The notes under the pieces were generated by a model. That model ran no database searches and had not been told where the DNA came from. It saw only the letters and a program-made list of their open reading frames with translations. The position numbers and the translations under genes were made by a program. Shown here piece by piece: positions 21,242 to 33,315 of a stretch of 64,000 nt of DNA (the first letter of the stretch is position 1; each line of letters begins with the position of its first letter). The stretch spans positions 1,116,001 to 1,180,000 of the forward strand of contig JAFFJZ010000013.1 in NCBI GenBank assembly GCA_018340375.1, read 5' to 3'. This stretch comes from Gonatopus flavifemur. Its lineage: Eukaryota > Arthropoda > Insecta > Hymenoptera > Dryinidae.

Positions 21242-24200
21242 CACAGGCCTGCGAAATTTGACTTTTTTTTTCCCCCTCAAACAATAATATCTTTTTCCGA
21301 AGCATTTTGATCCGCTGAATCCGAATCTGGCTGCAGAATTGCTCTATCACGTCAGGTTTTTGAGATATTTCGACCTAAAAATGTGAAAAACACTGTTTTT
21401 CGACATATTTGGGGTTACGTAAAGTCGAAGGGTAATTTTTTTTCTCAAAACCAATACATGCACCTCAAAGTATAAGTCCTCCTCTTCCAAATGCCGTTGA
21501 GTTTGCTCAGATACCTTTTTTTTTCATTGAGATACGACAGTTTGAAAATTGTGTCTCCACCTATTTATTGAGTACATGAGCGCACAAATTTAAAATTGTC
21601 GTATCTCAATGAAAAAAAAAGATATTTCAGCAAACTCAAAGGCATTTGGAAGAGGATGACTGATACTTTGAGGTGCATCTATTGGTTTTGTGAAAAAAAT
21701 TACCTTTCGACTTTACGGAACCTCAAATATGCCAAAAAACAGTGATTTCCACATTTTAGGTCGGAATATCCCAAATACCTGACGTGATATAGCAATTCTG
21801 GAGCCATATGCGGATTCAGCGCACCAAAATGCTTCAGAAAAATGTTGAATGAATGAAGGGGATTGACTTTGGATTGTATTCTACATGAAACACCTTGAGT
21901 AGGCCAGGCGCATCACAACGATACGCTAAATTTTTTTCTTGAGCGAAATACGGTAGAAAATGCTTATAGCATATCACATAAATATATATTTATGCAATAT
22001 GCTACACTATTATAATCGGACGCCTACAAAATTCTCGCGCCGGGCGGTAATATCCTTCGAGCCAGCACTGCTGAGATCGTAGATTGTTTGTTGCTATGTT
22101 CAGACATTATTCCACTAATTCACTCGGAATGTACTGATTGTTGTTCTAATTTTTTCCTCCGTGTACAAGTATCGAGTGTCCAGTAATTGTTGTGAATTTC
22201 GTGTATTTAAAAAAAAGTTTCACAAATGGCTTCTCGAAAATGTATCAATGCTCCAGATAACTTCTGCTACATATGTGGAAATTATGTAATAAAGAGACAG
22301 CAACAAATAATTTCTAAATGTATTGAAGAACTATACGATAGCTATTTCAAAATCAACATAAAAAACCAAGACAAACAATGGGCGCCTCATAAAGTGTGTT
22401 CGACATGTGTACGTGAACTTCGGAAATGGTCAAGAGGAGAAAAACATTGTTTTAGTTTACAGACTCCAATGATTTGGATGGAACCGCAAAATCATATCAA
22501 CGATTGTTACTTCTGCTGTTCAAACATAAAAGGATTTAATTCTAAAAATAAAGCAGCGATAAGTTATCCTGATATTCGTTCTGTGATTTTACCTACGTAT
22601 AAAGATCCTGATAGCAAAGAGTTATGCCATCCTGCCCAACCATTTTCATCTGATCCTAGTTTATTTCAAGAGGCTATAATGAATACTTCAGATCCTGACG
22701 ATGAATATTACGAGTGCAACGAAACACCACCACTGTTTTCTCAAAGTGAATTGAATGATTTGACAAGAGATCTTAATCTTCCGAAAGATGCTGCGGAATT
22801 ACTCGGTTCCAGATTGAAAGAAAAAACATGCTGGATCGTACAACGAACTTTTATTGGTATAGAAATAGAGAGAAGGATTTTCTACCGTATTTTGCTCAAG
22901 AAAAAATTTAGTGTATTGTTGTGATGTGCCTGGCCTACTCAAAATGTTTGATGTAGAATACAATCCAAATGATTGGAGACTTTTATAGATTCTTCGAAAC
23001 GGAGCCTCAAAGTAGTATTGTTTCATAATGGTAATAAATTTGCTTCTTTGCCTATTGGACATTCTACTCATTTGAAAGAATGTTATGAAAATTTGGATTT
23101 CGTCCTCAAAAAAATAAATTACTCCAATCATAACTGGACTATATGTGGTGATCTCAAAATATTAACTATGTTGCTTGGTCAACAAGGAGGGTATACAAAA
23201 TACCCCTGTTTTCTATGTGAATGGGATAGTAGGAATAGAGCACGACATTGGATCCAGAAAGATTGGCCACAGAGAGCATCATTGAACCCTGGAAGTAAAA
23301 ATGTTGTACACGAAACACTAGTTGACCGCTCCAAAATTCTGCTACCTCCGCTTCATATCAAATTAGGCATTATGAAGCAATTCGTAAAGGCATTGCCTAA
23401 AGATGGTCTTTGTTTCAAATATTTATGTGATAAATTCAAGCATTTATCGGATGCGAAGATAAAAGAAGGCGTTTTTGTTGGTCCAGACATAAGGAAATTG
23501 ATGCAAGATCCTGACTTTGAAAAAACTATGAATAAAACCGAGAAGCTCGCTTGGAAGTCATTTAAGGAAGTCGTACAACATTTTTTAGGGAACAGAAAAA
23601 GCCCTGATTATGAAAATATAGTCAACAGCATGCTTAACAATTTCAAAACCCTGGGTTGTAATATGAGTATAAAACTCCATTATTTGCATTCCCATATTGA
23701 CTTTTTCCCCGAGAAACTTGGTGCTGTCAGTGAAGAGAAAGTGGAGAGATTTCATCAAGACCTTAAGGTTATGGAGACCAGATATCAAGGAAGGTGGGAC
23801 GTTAGAATGATGGCTGACTATTGCTGGATGTTAAAGAGAGATGAACCGAATCATGAGTACAACAGAAAGAGATCAAACAGAAGTTTTGAAGAAACTAGAA
23901 AAAGATATCATAAGTCCTTTTGATTTATCTAGTATCTTAGGTCTTGTTTGAAACCAGTGCAGCCCCATGTCTGAATTTTATATAAAACGTATATATTTTT
24001 CGTTCATACAAATTGTTTAAAAAACTGTAAATATTCATATCTCACATAAAAATGAATCCCGATGTGCTGTAAAAAAACTGGCGTTATATTTTAGTTCCAC
24101 AATCTGAATACCTGGGAAGGAACCATTATTGTTCGAAGGGAAAATAAAAACTTATATTCCGCAGGTCTGTGAATTATCAACCCTTTGGGGAACCCATTTT

Positions 24201-24992
24201 TTTGAAGGGAAATTTTCCTTGAATATGTGAACATATAAGTTTTGGGTCGCTGAATAAGAATATCATATTAGAAAATTAGAATTTTCATTCCCATACATCC
24301 TGGCAGCACCCTCAGGAGATCCTAGAAATATTATAATCTTGGGGATATATTTCACAACTTGGAATACTCGTAACTCTGCAAGGAGAAATTGTAGGTCACC
24401 GATTAATAGCTTATCTTGAAGAGTAAGAGTAGTACTGGATGATGCAATTAGAAGAAAAGACTAAAAAAAATTGTGCACTCAGTACATGAATTCCAAAGTA
24501 ATCAAAAAACCCATTTTTCGTGGACCTAATCTTAAATATCTTGAAATGCTTACGCGATGGCCCAATCCTGACTCCGGATTTGGATTCTACGCAGAAAATT
24601 ACTTCAGAAAAGAGAATTTCATTTGAAGGAGAATTTCATTGTCGATCAGTGTAATAAATGCGAATACTCATTCTGTTGTTGGGACATATTACACAACTTA
24701 GAATGGTCGTAACTTTGCGAGAAAAAATCGTACATGAACGTTCAATAGCTCATTTTAAACGGGGAGAGTAGTGCAAATTGATGAAGTTGAGAGAAAAGAT
24801 CAAAAAAATTTTATGCGTCCTGTACATAACCTCAAAAGTAGCGAAAAACCGCATTTTTCGCGTATTTACCCTCAGATATCTCAAAATCCTGACGTGATAG
24901 CCAAATTCTGGCTCCGGATTCGGATTCTACGCAGCAAATTACTTCGGAAAATGGTCACCAGTTCCAAGGGGGAAAAACCTCGCAGGCCTGTG
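21242..24992 (+). mobile_element. Chapaev3-like (CMC) element nested in hAT
   Basis: The ends are CACAGGCCTGCG and CGCAGGCCTGTG, flanked by TAA on both sides (21239-21241 and 24993-24995). Termini starting CAC with a 3-bp T-A-A duplication fit the Chapaev3 branch of the CACTA-Mirage-Chapaev group. The left subterminal 600 bp (21255-21845) is itself a palindrome centred near 21560. The right 500 bp contain two diverged direct repeats around CCTGACTCCGGATT-type phrases. A transposase relic lies between. A 985-bp derivative occurs at 52445-53429. Confidence 0.75.
22226..23923 (+). pseudogene. Chapaev3-like transposase, two compensating frameshifts
   Basis: The N-terminus has Cys pairs of a zinc finger type (FCYICGNY, HKVCSTCVRE, CYFCC). 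The C-terminal half has CGDLKILTMLLGQQGGYTK, YPCFLCEWDSR, LPPLHIKLGIMKQFVKAL and VERFHQDLKVM..RYQGRWDV, a set familiar from uncharacterised transposases of insects and cnidarians. The reading frame shifts near 22824 (A run) and returns near 22978 (T run). In the intervening frame a coherent stretch (FYWYRNREKDF, then YCCDVPGLLKMFDVEYNPNDW) is readable, so two one-base losses explain the broken gene. Assignment to Chapaev3 rests mainly on ends and duplication, less on protein motifs. Confidence 0.7.
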
Positions 24993-27638
24993 TAATCTAT
25001 AGGCTATATATACATTAGGGAAAACGTCACTCAATTGACGATTAACAATCCAATTCAGAACTTTTAATGGATTCGACTTGGCATCTTTATTTTTTTCATC
25101 TGTGCAGTTTGAAAAAAAATATTTGTGTTGTGATTTTATCAATGGTATAAACTGTTCCAATTCACAAAGCAATAAATTCTCCAAATCTTGAGAGTACACT
25201 TCTACAAGACGTCTTGCACTAGTTCGCACATGTTCCATGTCAATAATCAATAATTCAGAAAGAAAGCCGAATAACTCAATTATATGAGCGTAAGCTGCAC
25301 TTCGTTTTTTCAATTCGGTCGCAAGTTTGTCGATTATGGGATGAAATGTTTGAATTCGGAATTTCTCAGAACCATGTACATTTTCGACTTTCTTATCACC
25401 ATCACTAAATTTTTTGATAATTTTCCTTTTTGATGCATCAGAATATTCTTGAATAACTAACGGACTCAACATTCTTGATTCGCTTTCTATTTGAGAAAAT
25501 TCATTCCGTAAATCTTTGACAAATTCAACCAGTGAAAGCAACATTTTATTTGCTGTATCCAAATCTATCTCGACCTTTTGTAAAAACTTGCTAGTAGTAT
25601 TGAACCGATTGAGAATACGATGCCAAAGTACTGCCATAAAAACATGCTCAAGTTCAATCATATTTTGTAATAGAGATGTAGCATCATGTCATGTATCTGA
25701 TTTCTGTTCTTCATTTTCAATCAAACAAGTTAATGCTTTGTGTATTCCATCAAAATCTTTGATCAAAAAATTGGCAGCATCCGCTTTGCATGACCATCGA
25801 GTAGTCGATAAACTTGTCACTTTAGAACCTTGTTCTACTAGTATATTCCATCTGTGTGTGGAAGCACTAAAAAAGGCATAAAGGCGTTGTGAGAGGCCGA
25901 AAAAATTCATAGCATATATGCACTTATTGACGCCACATTCCCCCACCAAATTTAGGGAAAGCCCAACACATGGAACATAAACAGCTAGTTCGTTTTTTTC
26001 TTTTGAACATGCTTGTAGACCAGTGTATTTACCGGACATGTTACTAGCGTTATCATAAGTTTGTGTTCGACAATTGAGTATATCTATATCATGCTTTTCA
26101 AGTAAATCTAATACTTCTGAACTCAATGATTTACCAGTATGGCTTTTGATTTGTAAGAAACAGAAGAAACGTTCATGAACGTGATCATTTAAATAATACC
26201 GAAATATTACAGACAACTGGTCGATGTGAGAAATGTCCGGAGTAGAGTCTATAATCAGTCCCCAATATTTAGCTTCTTTTATTTCATTTTTGATATGCGT
26301 GAGAACTTTTTGAGACATTAAATCAATGAATCCTTCGCAAATAGTTTTTGATAAGTAGGATACACTCCCTCTTCCTTTATTCACGTAAACTTTGATATGT
26401 TCTTTCAAAAACGGGTCAAATTCAGCCAATAATTCTAATATGCCAAGATAATTCCCATTGGTTGGGGATCCAATCAATTCATTCGTACCACGGAATGCAA
26501 GACCTCGTTCAGCTAAAAATTTAATGATTGAAACTACTCTTTTCAACATTTCAGTCCAATATTTCATTTCACATTCAATCGCATTCAAAATCTCTTTATC
26601 AACATGTGCATTCTCTCGTATATAATCAATCCAGGTAATCATACATCGATTGTGATCTTCACAATTTTCATGGTTAGGGATGCATTTTTCTGCTTTTTTC
26701 CAATTTGAAAATCCACTTTCAACAAATGCATTTTCATGATTTGCTGAAAACAATTTGCAGACATAGCAAAAAACTTTCCCAGTAGACTCTGAAAACATCA
26801 ATCATTTCCGATCACGCTTTTCGCCGTTGTTTAATTTTCGTTGGAAGTAAGTGGGAGAAAAATATCTATTTTGTTTTGAATACTCTCGTTTCGAGGTTTC
26901 GAAATTAGAGCTTTCATTTTGAAAAAATTCGTATCCTTTGTCCAAGTATTTTGTCCGTTCTTCTTTATTTTCATTTAATTTCAATGGCCATCGAGCAGGG
27001 TCTTTATATAAGACACTTAAGAAACAAATGAACATGAACCTTAGATTGGACGAAAAGTGAAAATATACTACCTTACATAAATGGAATAGCAAAGATGATG
27101 ATGATTGAAGAATTGAAAACGTATTTTGTGTGAGACCTGTTTAGATAAAAATGATCGATTATAAGCTCACGAACATAAAATTGGAAGAACTGATATGAAC
27201 TTATAAATTTTTATGACAGTACGTTATTTCAAAAAGTTTGAGAGGGGTGTATGATTTGTAAATGTTTCTTGATAAATTTCCCGAAACATTCCAAATATAT
27301 TGAATTTACATAGATGCACAAATGCACATTGAAATTCAATACTCTTGATTATATTAATTACTCTTGGTTATGTTTATAAATAAATTGGAAACTTGAATTT
27401 CCAATAATTTACTGAATCATTCAAGAGTGATCATATTATATTATTGTAACAAAAAATCCACCATGTCGAAGATATTTTTTTGAAACAAAATGTGAAGCCC
27501 AAAAAACCGTTCACATGATTGTATGGAAAATTGTTTCGAAAGATTTTCTATATTCTCAATTGCTTCAAAACTATTCTTATGCGTATTTTGAAAAACGGTA
27601 TCTCATACTCCTAAAATAACACAGTGCTAAACAAACTA

Positions 27639-27761
27639 TCCCTAGTGTGTATGAACTTTGGCCCACTCTGGCCCCACTCTGACCCAGTCTTTGACCCATA
27701 TGGGCAGGATGGGGCCCATGCTGGATCGAGGTGGGCCCCATGGTACATACATGCTAGGGAT
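27639..27761. mobile_element. Small MITE with TCCCTAG ends
   Basis: TCCCTAGTGTGTATG at the left and CATACATGCTAGGGA at the right are inverted repeats. The interior is a GC-rich run of GGCCCAC, GGGCCCAT and GTGGGCCC phrases that can also pair. It lies in an intron of the hAT transposase gene. Confidence 0.6.
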
Positions 27762-28540
27762 CTTTTTATTTTCAAAGAGTACTGAAGGTATAATAAATGA
27801 AAACTGATCATATCAAGTAACTTTTCACCTGAAATTAACATAATTGCATGAAATGTAATTAAAATAATTCAATTACTTCACATAAAAATGAACAAGTGGT
27901 ATTGGAAAGCAAAAGGGAAACGAAGATAAAATCAGAATAAAATGCATTACTAGCAATTCCAATGCACATCGAATTTTATCAAAGATGTTGAGAGTTGAAA
28001 AGAAAATCAGAATCAATTATTCTTTTTGGAGCTTTAAGCATGTATTATGCCTCAAAACTAGAGACAATTCATGTTACTAACAAAAACTGAAATTAGGGAC
28101 TAGGAGCGAATTATTTTATTTGTAAAAAAAGTACCTGTGTCAGAACAATTATTGGATTTCATAATAGACCGCTCATCATTCTTATCTGCATTGTTCTCAA
28201 AAATTTCACTTAAAACTTCATTGTTACAGTGAATGTCATTATTGTTTTGAGGCGTTTCTCCTATCACATCTAATCAAATAAGAAAGTTATTATGAATACA
28301 GTTGAGAGAATCACCTTATTTTGTCTGATTTTTATTATGTACACTCAATCGGAAACACTTACCTTCATATTGATGCACATTTTTCATCTTTAATTGATGA
28401 TCAGAATTCTGTGAACTATTGCATTCATCTGTTCCATTAAACGAAAAATATTGGGTTAATTTAGGAAGTTTGCTTTGAAACTTCTCTCTTTCTTTTTTTA
28501 TTTTTCTTTTGAAAGATCCACTTTCGAATTTTCTTGACAT

Positions 28541-30049
28541 TTTTTATATTTACTTAAACGACGTATCAGTATGGAATAAAAGCAGAAAAAGATCGCAGAC
28601 GAATAAGATAAGTTTGTGAATGACGATTCTCAATGAGTAATATAAGCAGAAAAACAATAATCACTGAAATATTCTTTTGCTGTAATCTCAGTAAAACCTG
28701 TCAGGAATAATTGACCTTTCCTTGTGATTTCTTTTTGTTTCACTGCCAATGGAAACAATATAGTGAGAACTATGCGATGAAATACGTCGATAAGTATGTA
28801 ATTCTATTGCGCTTTTCGTTTGTTTTCGTGAGGAGACGAACGAATGGAATTACAGCAAAACCGCTCTATGTGCAACCATCTATGTCATTTTCTCGCATAC
28901 AATTAAATACTGAATGAGAAAAGGATACAGATATACATGGAAAGAAATTGCATACAGGGAGCTCTCACTGAATTGAAAAATTGTATAAACAATTATGATA
29001 TTAGTTGAAAGCTTTGAGTATCAATATGTTTTTTCTCAATCCGTATTTCGGTATCAATAAATGATTCATGTTCCCATGCATTATCACTTTCAACTTCCAG
29101 AAATTATCATGGTTTGTTGAAATGAATTCAGAAGCCTATACAAATGATACGATCATGATGATTATATTTTTACTTTTTCGAGTCACGTGTTGCAACGCTA
29201 TATTTCATTCAAATGCATTGATTTTGGAATACTCTGATCAATTTCAAACAAAATTCCTCCATATCCAATTCAACATTCATTTAAATTAATGATTTATCCC
29301 TCGATAAAACTAGAAACTGAAAAATAGATTTCATATTTATATTCGATAAGGAGTTTGGGGAGAAATATTTGTTGATTCGGTAGATTATCAAACGTTCTGA
29401 GTAGCGACTTCCTTTTAAACAAGTCCTTTGAGAATTATTGAATCATGATTGTCGCTTTCAACCATAAACTTATAGGACAAGTTTATGTTTTCAATATGAT
29501 CATTGGCTGAACAGGGGTGTTTTTTGACCGACCAAAAACTACTTTTCTTTGTTTTCCTCTCAATTTTTTGGAATCTTTATTGGAATAAAAAACTCCAATT
29601 TCATTTTTTGAAGAAAATGATAACGATTCATTGAAGAAGGGCACTTGAACTTGTATCTTAAATTTTTTCCAATTTTCTCCCGGGTTTTTTATGTAGCTAC
29701 AATATCGAAGACGAAAACGATCCGTATTTAGTGAAATAGGATGCCAAAAATACCTTAGCTTTTGAAGGTTAATGTTACGCTCCGCTCCCAATGTTTTTTG
29801 AGATCATACAATTTATCATTACAAATTATTTATAAGCGATATGTTACAAATCATTCTTCATAGAGTGAGCCGAATTATAATATTTCACATTTCATATTGC
29901 TCCTTTCATTCAGTATGAATATATGAGAAAAAAACTGCCAATCAGCACGTGGCTCCCTCGTTTGTGTTAGAAAAAAAAACGTATCGTCAAACAATGCAGA
30001 TTGCTAAAGATTCTTGTTTTTCACATTTCTCAATCGATTGGAATGAAAC
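28541..30049. other. No gene seen; 5' part of the hAT element
   Basis: This is upstream of the hAT transposase start and should hold its promoter and untranslated leader. No motif was recognised. ORFs such as 29483-29791 (-) resemble nothing known to me. Confidence 0.35.
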
Positions 30050-30790
30050 TTATATGTGACCACTATGGGACCATAACTGAACAGTAGTATAAATTTCATT
30101 ACAATCGGATAACAGGAACCGAAGATATTTTCCATCGCAAAACCACAATTTTTTGTAAAATGTTTCTTTTCCCTCTCTCGTTTTTCTGTAAAGATCAGGG
30201 TAAAACTTATATGGGACCACTATCGATACTGCATGAAACTGTGATAAAAATTCATGATGAACGGATGATAAGAACGAACGATATCCACATGATAGCGGTA
30301 TTTACGAAATTTCCAAATTTTGTTTCGAAACTTAGTGCTTACCCTTTTCTTTCCTCAATATTGATTTGCCTGAAACTTATGTCTCATAATCAGCATTTCA
30401 TGAATTAACTATGTTCAAAGTTTCATGGCATTCGGATGATACGGACATAGGGAAGGCATGCTCCCAACATATTGTCAAATAATGCGGATGGCAAACAAAT
30501 TTTCCACAGTTTTGAACCGATCCAAATGGAACTCATATGGGACCATTATTGGATCATAACTAGAACCTGGTATAAATTTCACTGGAATCGGATGAACAGA
30601 ACAGGAGATATGCACGTTCGCGAAAATGTTCATTTTTTGCCATATTTCTCCCAGCCCATCTTGTTCTTCTGAATGAATCCAGCTGACTTATATGGGACCA
30701 CTATCGCTCCACCCTACGACTGTGGTATAAATTTTATCGAAATTGTATGAGTGGAACGGGAGATATGCGCGTTCGCAGTTTGTTGATCAC
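30050..30790 (+). repeat. Dispersed ~160 bp repeat family, plus-strand array
   Basis: About five units, each with TATGGGACCA(C/T)TAT, GTATAAATTTCA and CGGATGA..GGAGATATGC phrases. The last phrase recurs near 30108, 30263, 30433, 30587 and 30744, so the period is about 155-170 bp. A GACAGACAGACAC run follows at 30794. Minus-strand copies lie at 905-1990 and further + copies at 37625-37930. Confidence 0.65.
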
Positions 30791-31208
30791 CTAAGCGACA
30801 GACAGACACGAAACCAAAATTTTTCTCTGAGCTTCGAGGAACATTTTGGTGCTAACAATTTCCATTTTGGAGATAAAAAATTGTCGGAAAGCAGAAATTA
30901 GATTCTGGAATTGGTTCCAAAGGCAAAAATATTGGAGGACTCTGATCGTTTGTATACTACAACCACCTTTACTGTTGTTGATAACGACAGTTATTTGGAG
31001 TTCAAAGTGATTCGAATTAAAATCGTTCAATGTCTCCGATTCAACGATCAAGAATGTTAGTTGATGCGATAAAACCTTGTTTACCATAAAAATGTTATAA
31101 AAAGCTTGAAAACGAAATTCGCGAATGTTCAAAGATGAGGCCCCTTGGTGAGTGAGGCCCGGGGCTGCAGCCCCCCTAGAACCCCCTTGATCCAGGCCTG
31201 GCTCTAAC

Positions 31209-31507
31209 TGCTCCCATAACAATCTTCAAGTGGTCATAATTCGACGAAAAATTGACCGATTTCAGAAAACAAAAAACGGCTGTATTCGGGCTAAGAATCC
31301 CCATCAAATGAGCTATCGCAAGCCTCCTCACTTAATTCAAGATTTCCGCACCCCTTGCTCCCCCATCACCCCCTCCAAGATTGAGGACCTCTCACCCTTC
31401 TAGTATGGTAGATTCTGTTCCCCCGTTGAATTTAAGAAAAAAATCATCCCATTATCTCCACCCGTCCAGGAGTTATTAGGGTGTATCCAGATTTTTGCAC
31501 CACCCTG
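31209..31507 (-). mobile_element. Terminal fragment of an IS630-mariner type element
   Basis: Read on the minus strand it starts CAGGGTGGTGCAAAAATCTG directly after a TATATATA tract, like the long-TIR elements at 3691 and 7848. The hAT insertion separates this piece from its continuation to the left of 20412. No transposase is seen. Confidence 0.5.
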
Positions 31508-32520
31508 TATATATATACATATATAAGGAATAAGAGAATACATGCTGGAAATTGATGGAAAAGGTAACACGAATGTAACATCCATGTAACACATGCGATA
31601 AATAAATCCAAGTAACAAATTTTAATGCATGGATTATAACTCACATGAAAAAGGAACATTCAAATATGTATTTTCCAATTAAATTCATTCTAATATGATA
31701 AATGATGACAGTTTAATAAATACAGAACATCCAAACATTACACTAGGCAATAAAATATCAATTGAATATAACGAAAATTATTGAAATTGCAAGATTTTCT
31801 CCTGGCAGAAAAACGCTCAAGCTTATCTCCATAGAGAGAGAAAGAGAGTTAGTAGAACAAGAAAGCAATAAAGTAATCAGAGAAGGGATAGAGGTGGTTG
31901 CCAATTAGAAGGAGAATGAAGGATTTCCCTATAGACAAACCCCTTTTCTCAAGGATCTACGAATCCTCAATCGATACAATTCTAGTACCACCCTAAAGAC
32001 CTTACTTTTCCCACTATTTAGTTCAAAAATTTTAGCCAAACCCTATTCCTCCCATCACCAAAGATTTTTTCCCACTCCAACAGAAAACCGAGGTGACGTT
32101 AAACTTAAAATTTCTTGAAAAATCACTTCCTGCTCAACGTCCTGCAGTGGATATTTCGAAATTCCAACACTCCGCAAAATCTCCACAGTCAGCTTTAATG
32201 TTTGTACACTCATAAAAAGGTACAAACAGGACCTTTGTGGAGCAACGAAATAAACAAAATTCTATCTCCAATCTTCTATAAATCCTGAAAATTCTCTTGT
32301 TAGTGAATTGTAATTTCCCTTTTCCTTCCTCTTGAGAAGTAAGTTTGAAGTTTTTTTTGTGGAAAAAAATATAACAGTGCAAGTATATACGATTCAATCC
32401 TCCAGCAAAATTCAGTCCTGAATTAGTGGAGAATTTATGTTTTCAAAGTGTGTAGATTCAACCTTGTGTTTGAATTATTTACATATTAAATTTGTGCCGC
32501 TGTGAGTGACGTAGTTTTCT

Positions 32521-32557
<37 letters not shown>

Positions 32558-33315
32558 TTGTTCTATCACTGGAAACACTTGTGGAAAAGGAGATTGAGTT
32601 TCTGACCACTAAAATAGAAAGAATCCGTAGAAGGATTCAAAATAAAATCCAGAAAGTCCGTTCAGACACTCTTCCAGACCCAGGGTCCAGCAGGAATAGA
32701 TTTCCCAAAAATTGAGAGTATGACGGGGAAATCCTCGAACATGCTCTCAAGAAATTGGAAAATCTAAATTCCTCAAAACAAACCTTAGGTCTTAGATTTT
32801 CAAACTAGTGATTCAGTGAGGACACCTTCTTCTCTCTTTTTGAACCATTTTTCTTTTCTATTCTCAAATCATCACAAATGAGTGCTTCCCTCTTTTCTTC
32901 TCAGCAACCCCATCGTGGACCATTCAAACCTTCCTCAAAAATCCAACCCTTATTTTTCCCATCGATCACAGTGAGAAAAAACGAATTCAAAGGAATTTCT
33001 CTTTCGATGAGAGACTTCATCGTGGAACTGAGTAATCTCTTTTCTCCCCAAAATCCCCTCGTATTTCAAACATCGCAAGCATCCTTTAAAGTCCTAATTG
33101 GCACACCTTCCATCTTTCCTTTGTAGAAAAGGAAAAGATGAGTGCAGTGATAAAAAATAGTGTTACTGAGCGAACCCCAGATGCATTTCTACCGCTTACA
33201 TTCAAATTCCATGTTTTTCAGGTTCAATTCCAGTGTATTCCAAAATTGAGTTCGTTCAAAATACTTCTTTTCCTTCTGAAGATTGTTGAGGTCGAAATTC
33301 GATACGATTCTCCAC
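31508..33315. other. No gene seen; includes (TA)n microsatellite
   Basis: A pure (AT) tract of about 32 bp lies at 32523-32554. The rest, including ORF 32878-33126, shows no recognisable protein or repeat and may be host DNA. Confidence 0.4.

Larger units (their letters stand above)
21026..28540 (-). pseudogene. hAT transposase gene (ZMYM1-like), split and stopped
   Basis: Read on the minus strand, exon 1 is 28540-28363 (KFQSKLPKLTQYF lead, donor GTAAGT), exon 2 is 28269-28135 (donor GTAC) and exon 3 starts at 27001 after an AG acceptor; phases fit (the DPARWPL Asp is split). Exon 3 has a TTF-type finger (VFCYVCKLF..CEDHNRC), a DUF4371-like region (FLAERGLAFRG), the Asp motifs LIIDSTPD and YDNASNMSGK, and ends in the hAT dimerisation block with CEDERSFSVLKRIKN (21026-21238). 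Damage: TGA near 26802 in place of the Trp expected at this position, TGA at 25689, a 3.75 kb insert at 21242-24992, and PCVGLS where relatives have a CxxH. Full coding length would be near 840 codons. Confidence 0.85.
20420..31200 (-). mobile_element. hAT element, 10.8 kb, with nested insert
   Basis: The left end reads CAGGCCCGGATTAGAGG and the right end is ..CCCCCTTGATCCAGGCCTG, so the tips are inverted repeats (CAGGCC-GGAT). Both ends also hold a GCCCCGGGCC-like block. The flanks are a perfect 8-bp direct repeat, GCTCTAAC, at 20412-20419 and 31201-31208, the length expected for hAT. Inside lie a spliced hAT transposase gene on the minus strand, a 3.75 kb Chapaev3-like insert, two small hairpins and an array of the ~160 bp repeat. 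Confidence 0.85.

Noticed and set aside
22226..22924. Host zinc-finger gene
   Set aside because: It shares frame and homology with the following ORF and lies between CACAGG transposon ends, so it is the N-terminus of a transposase.
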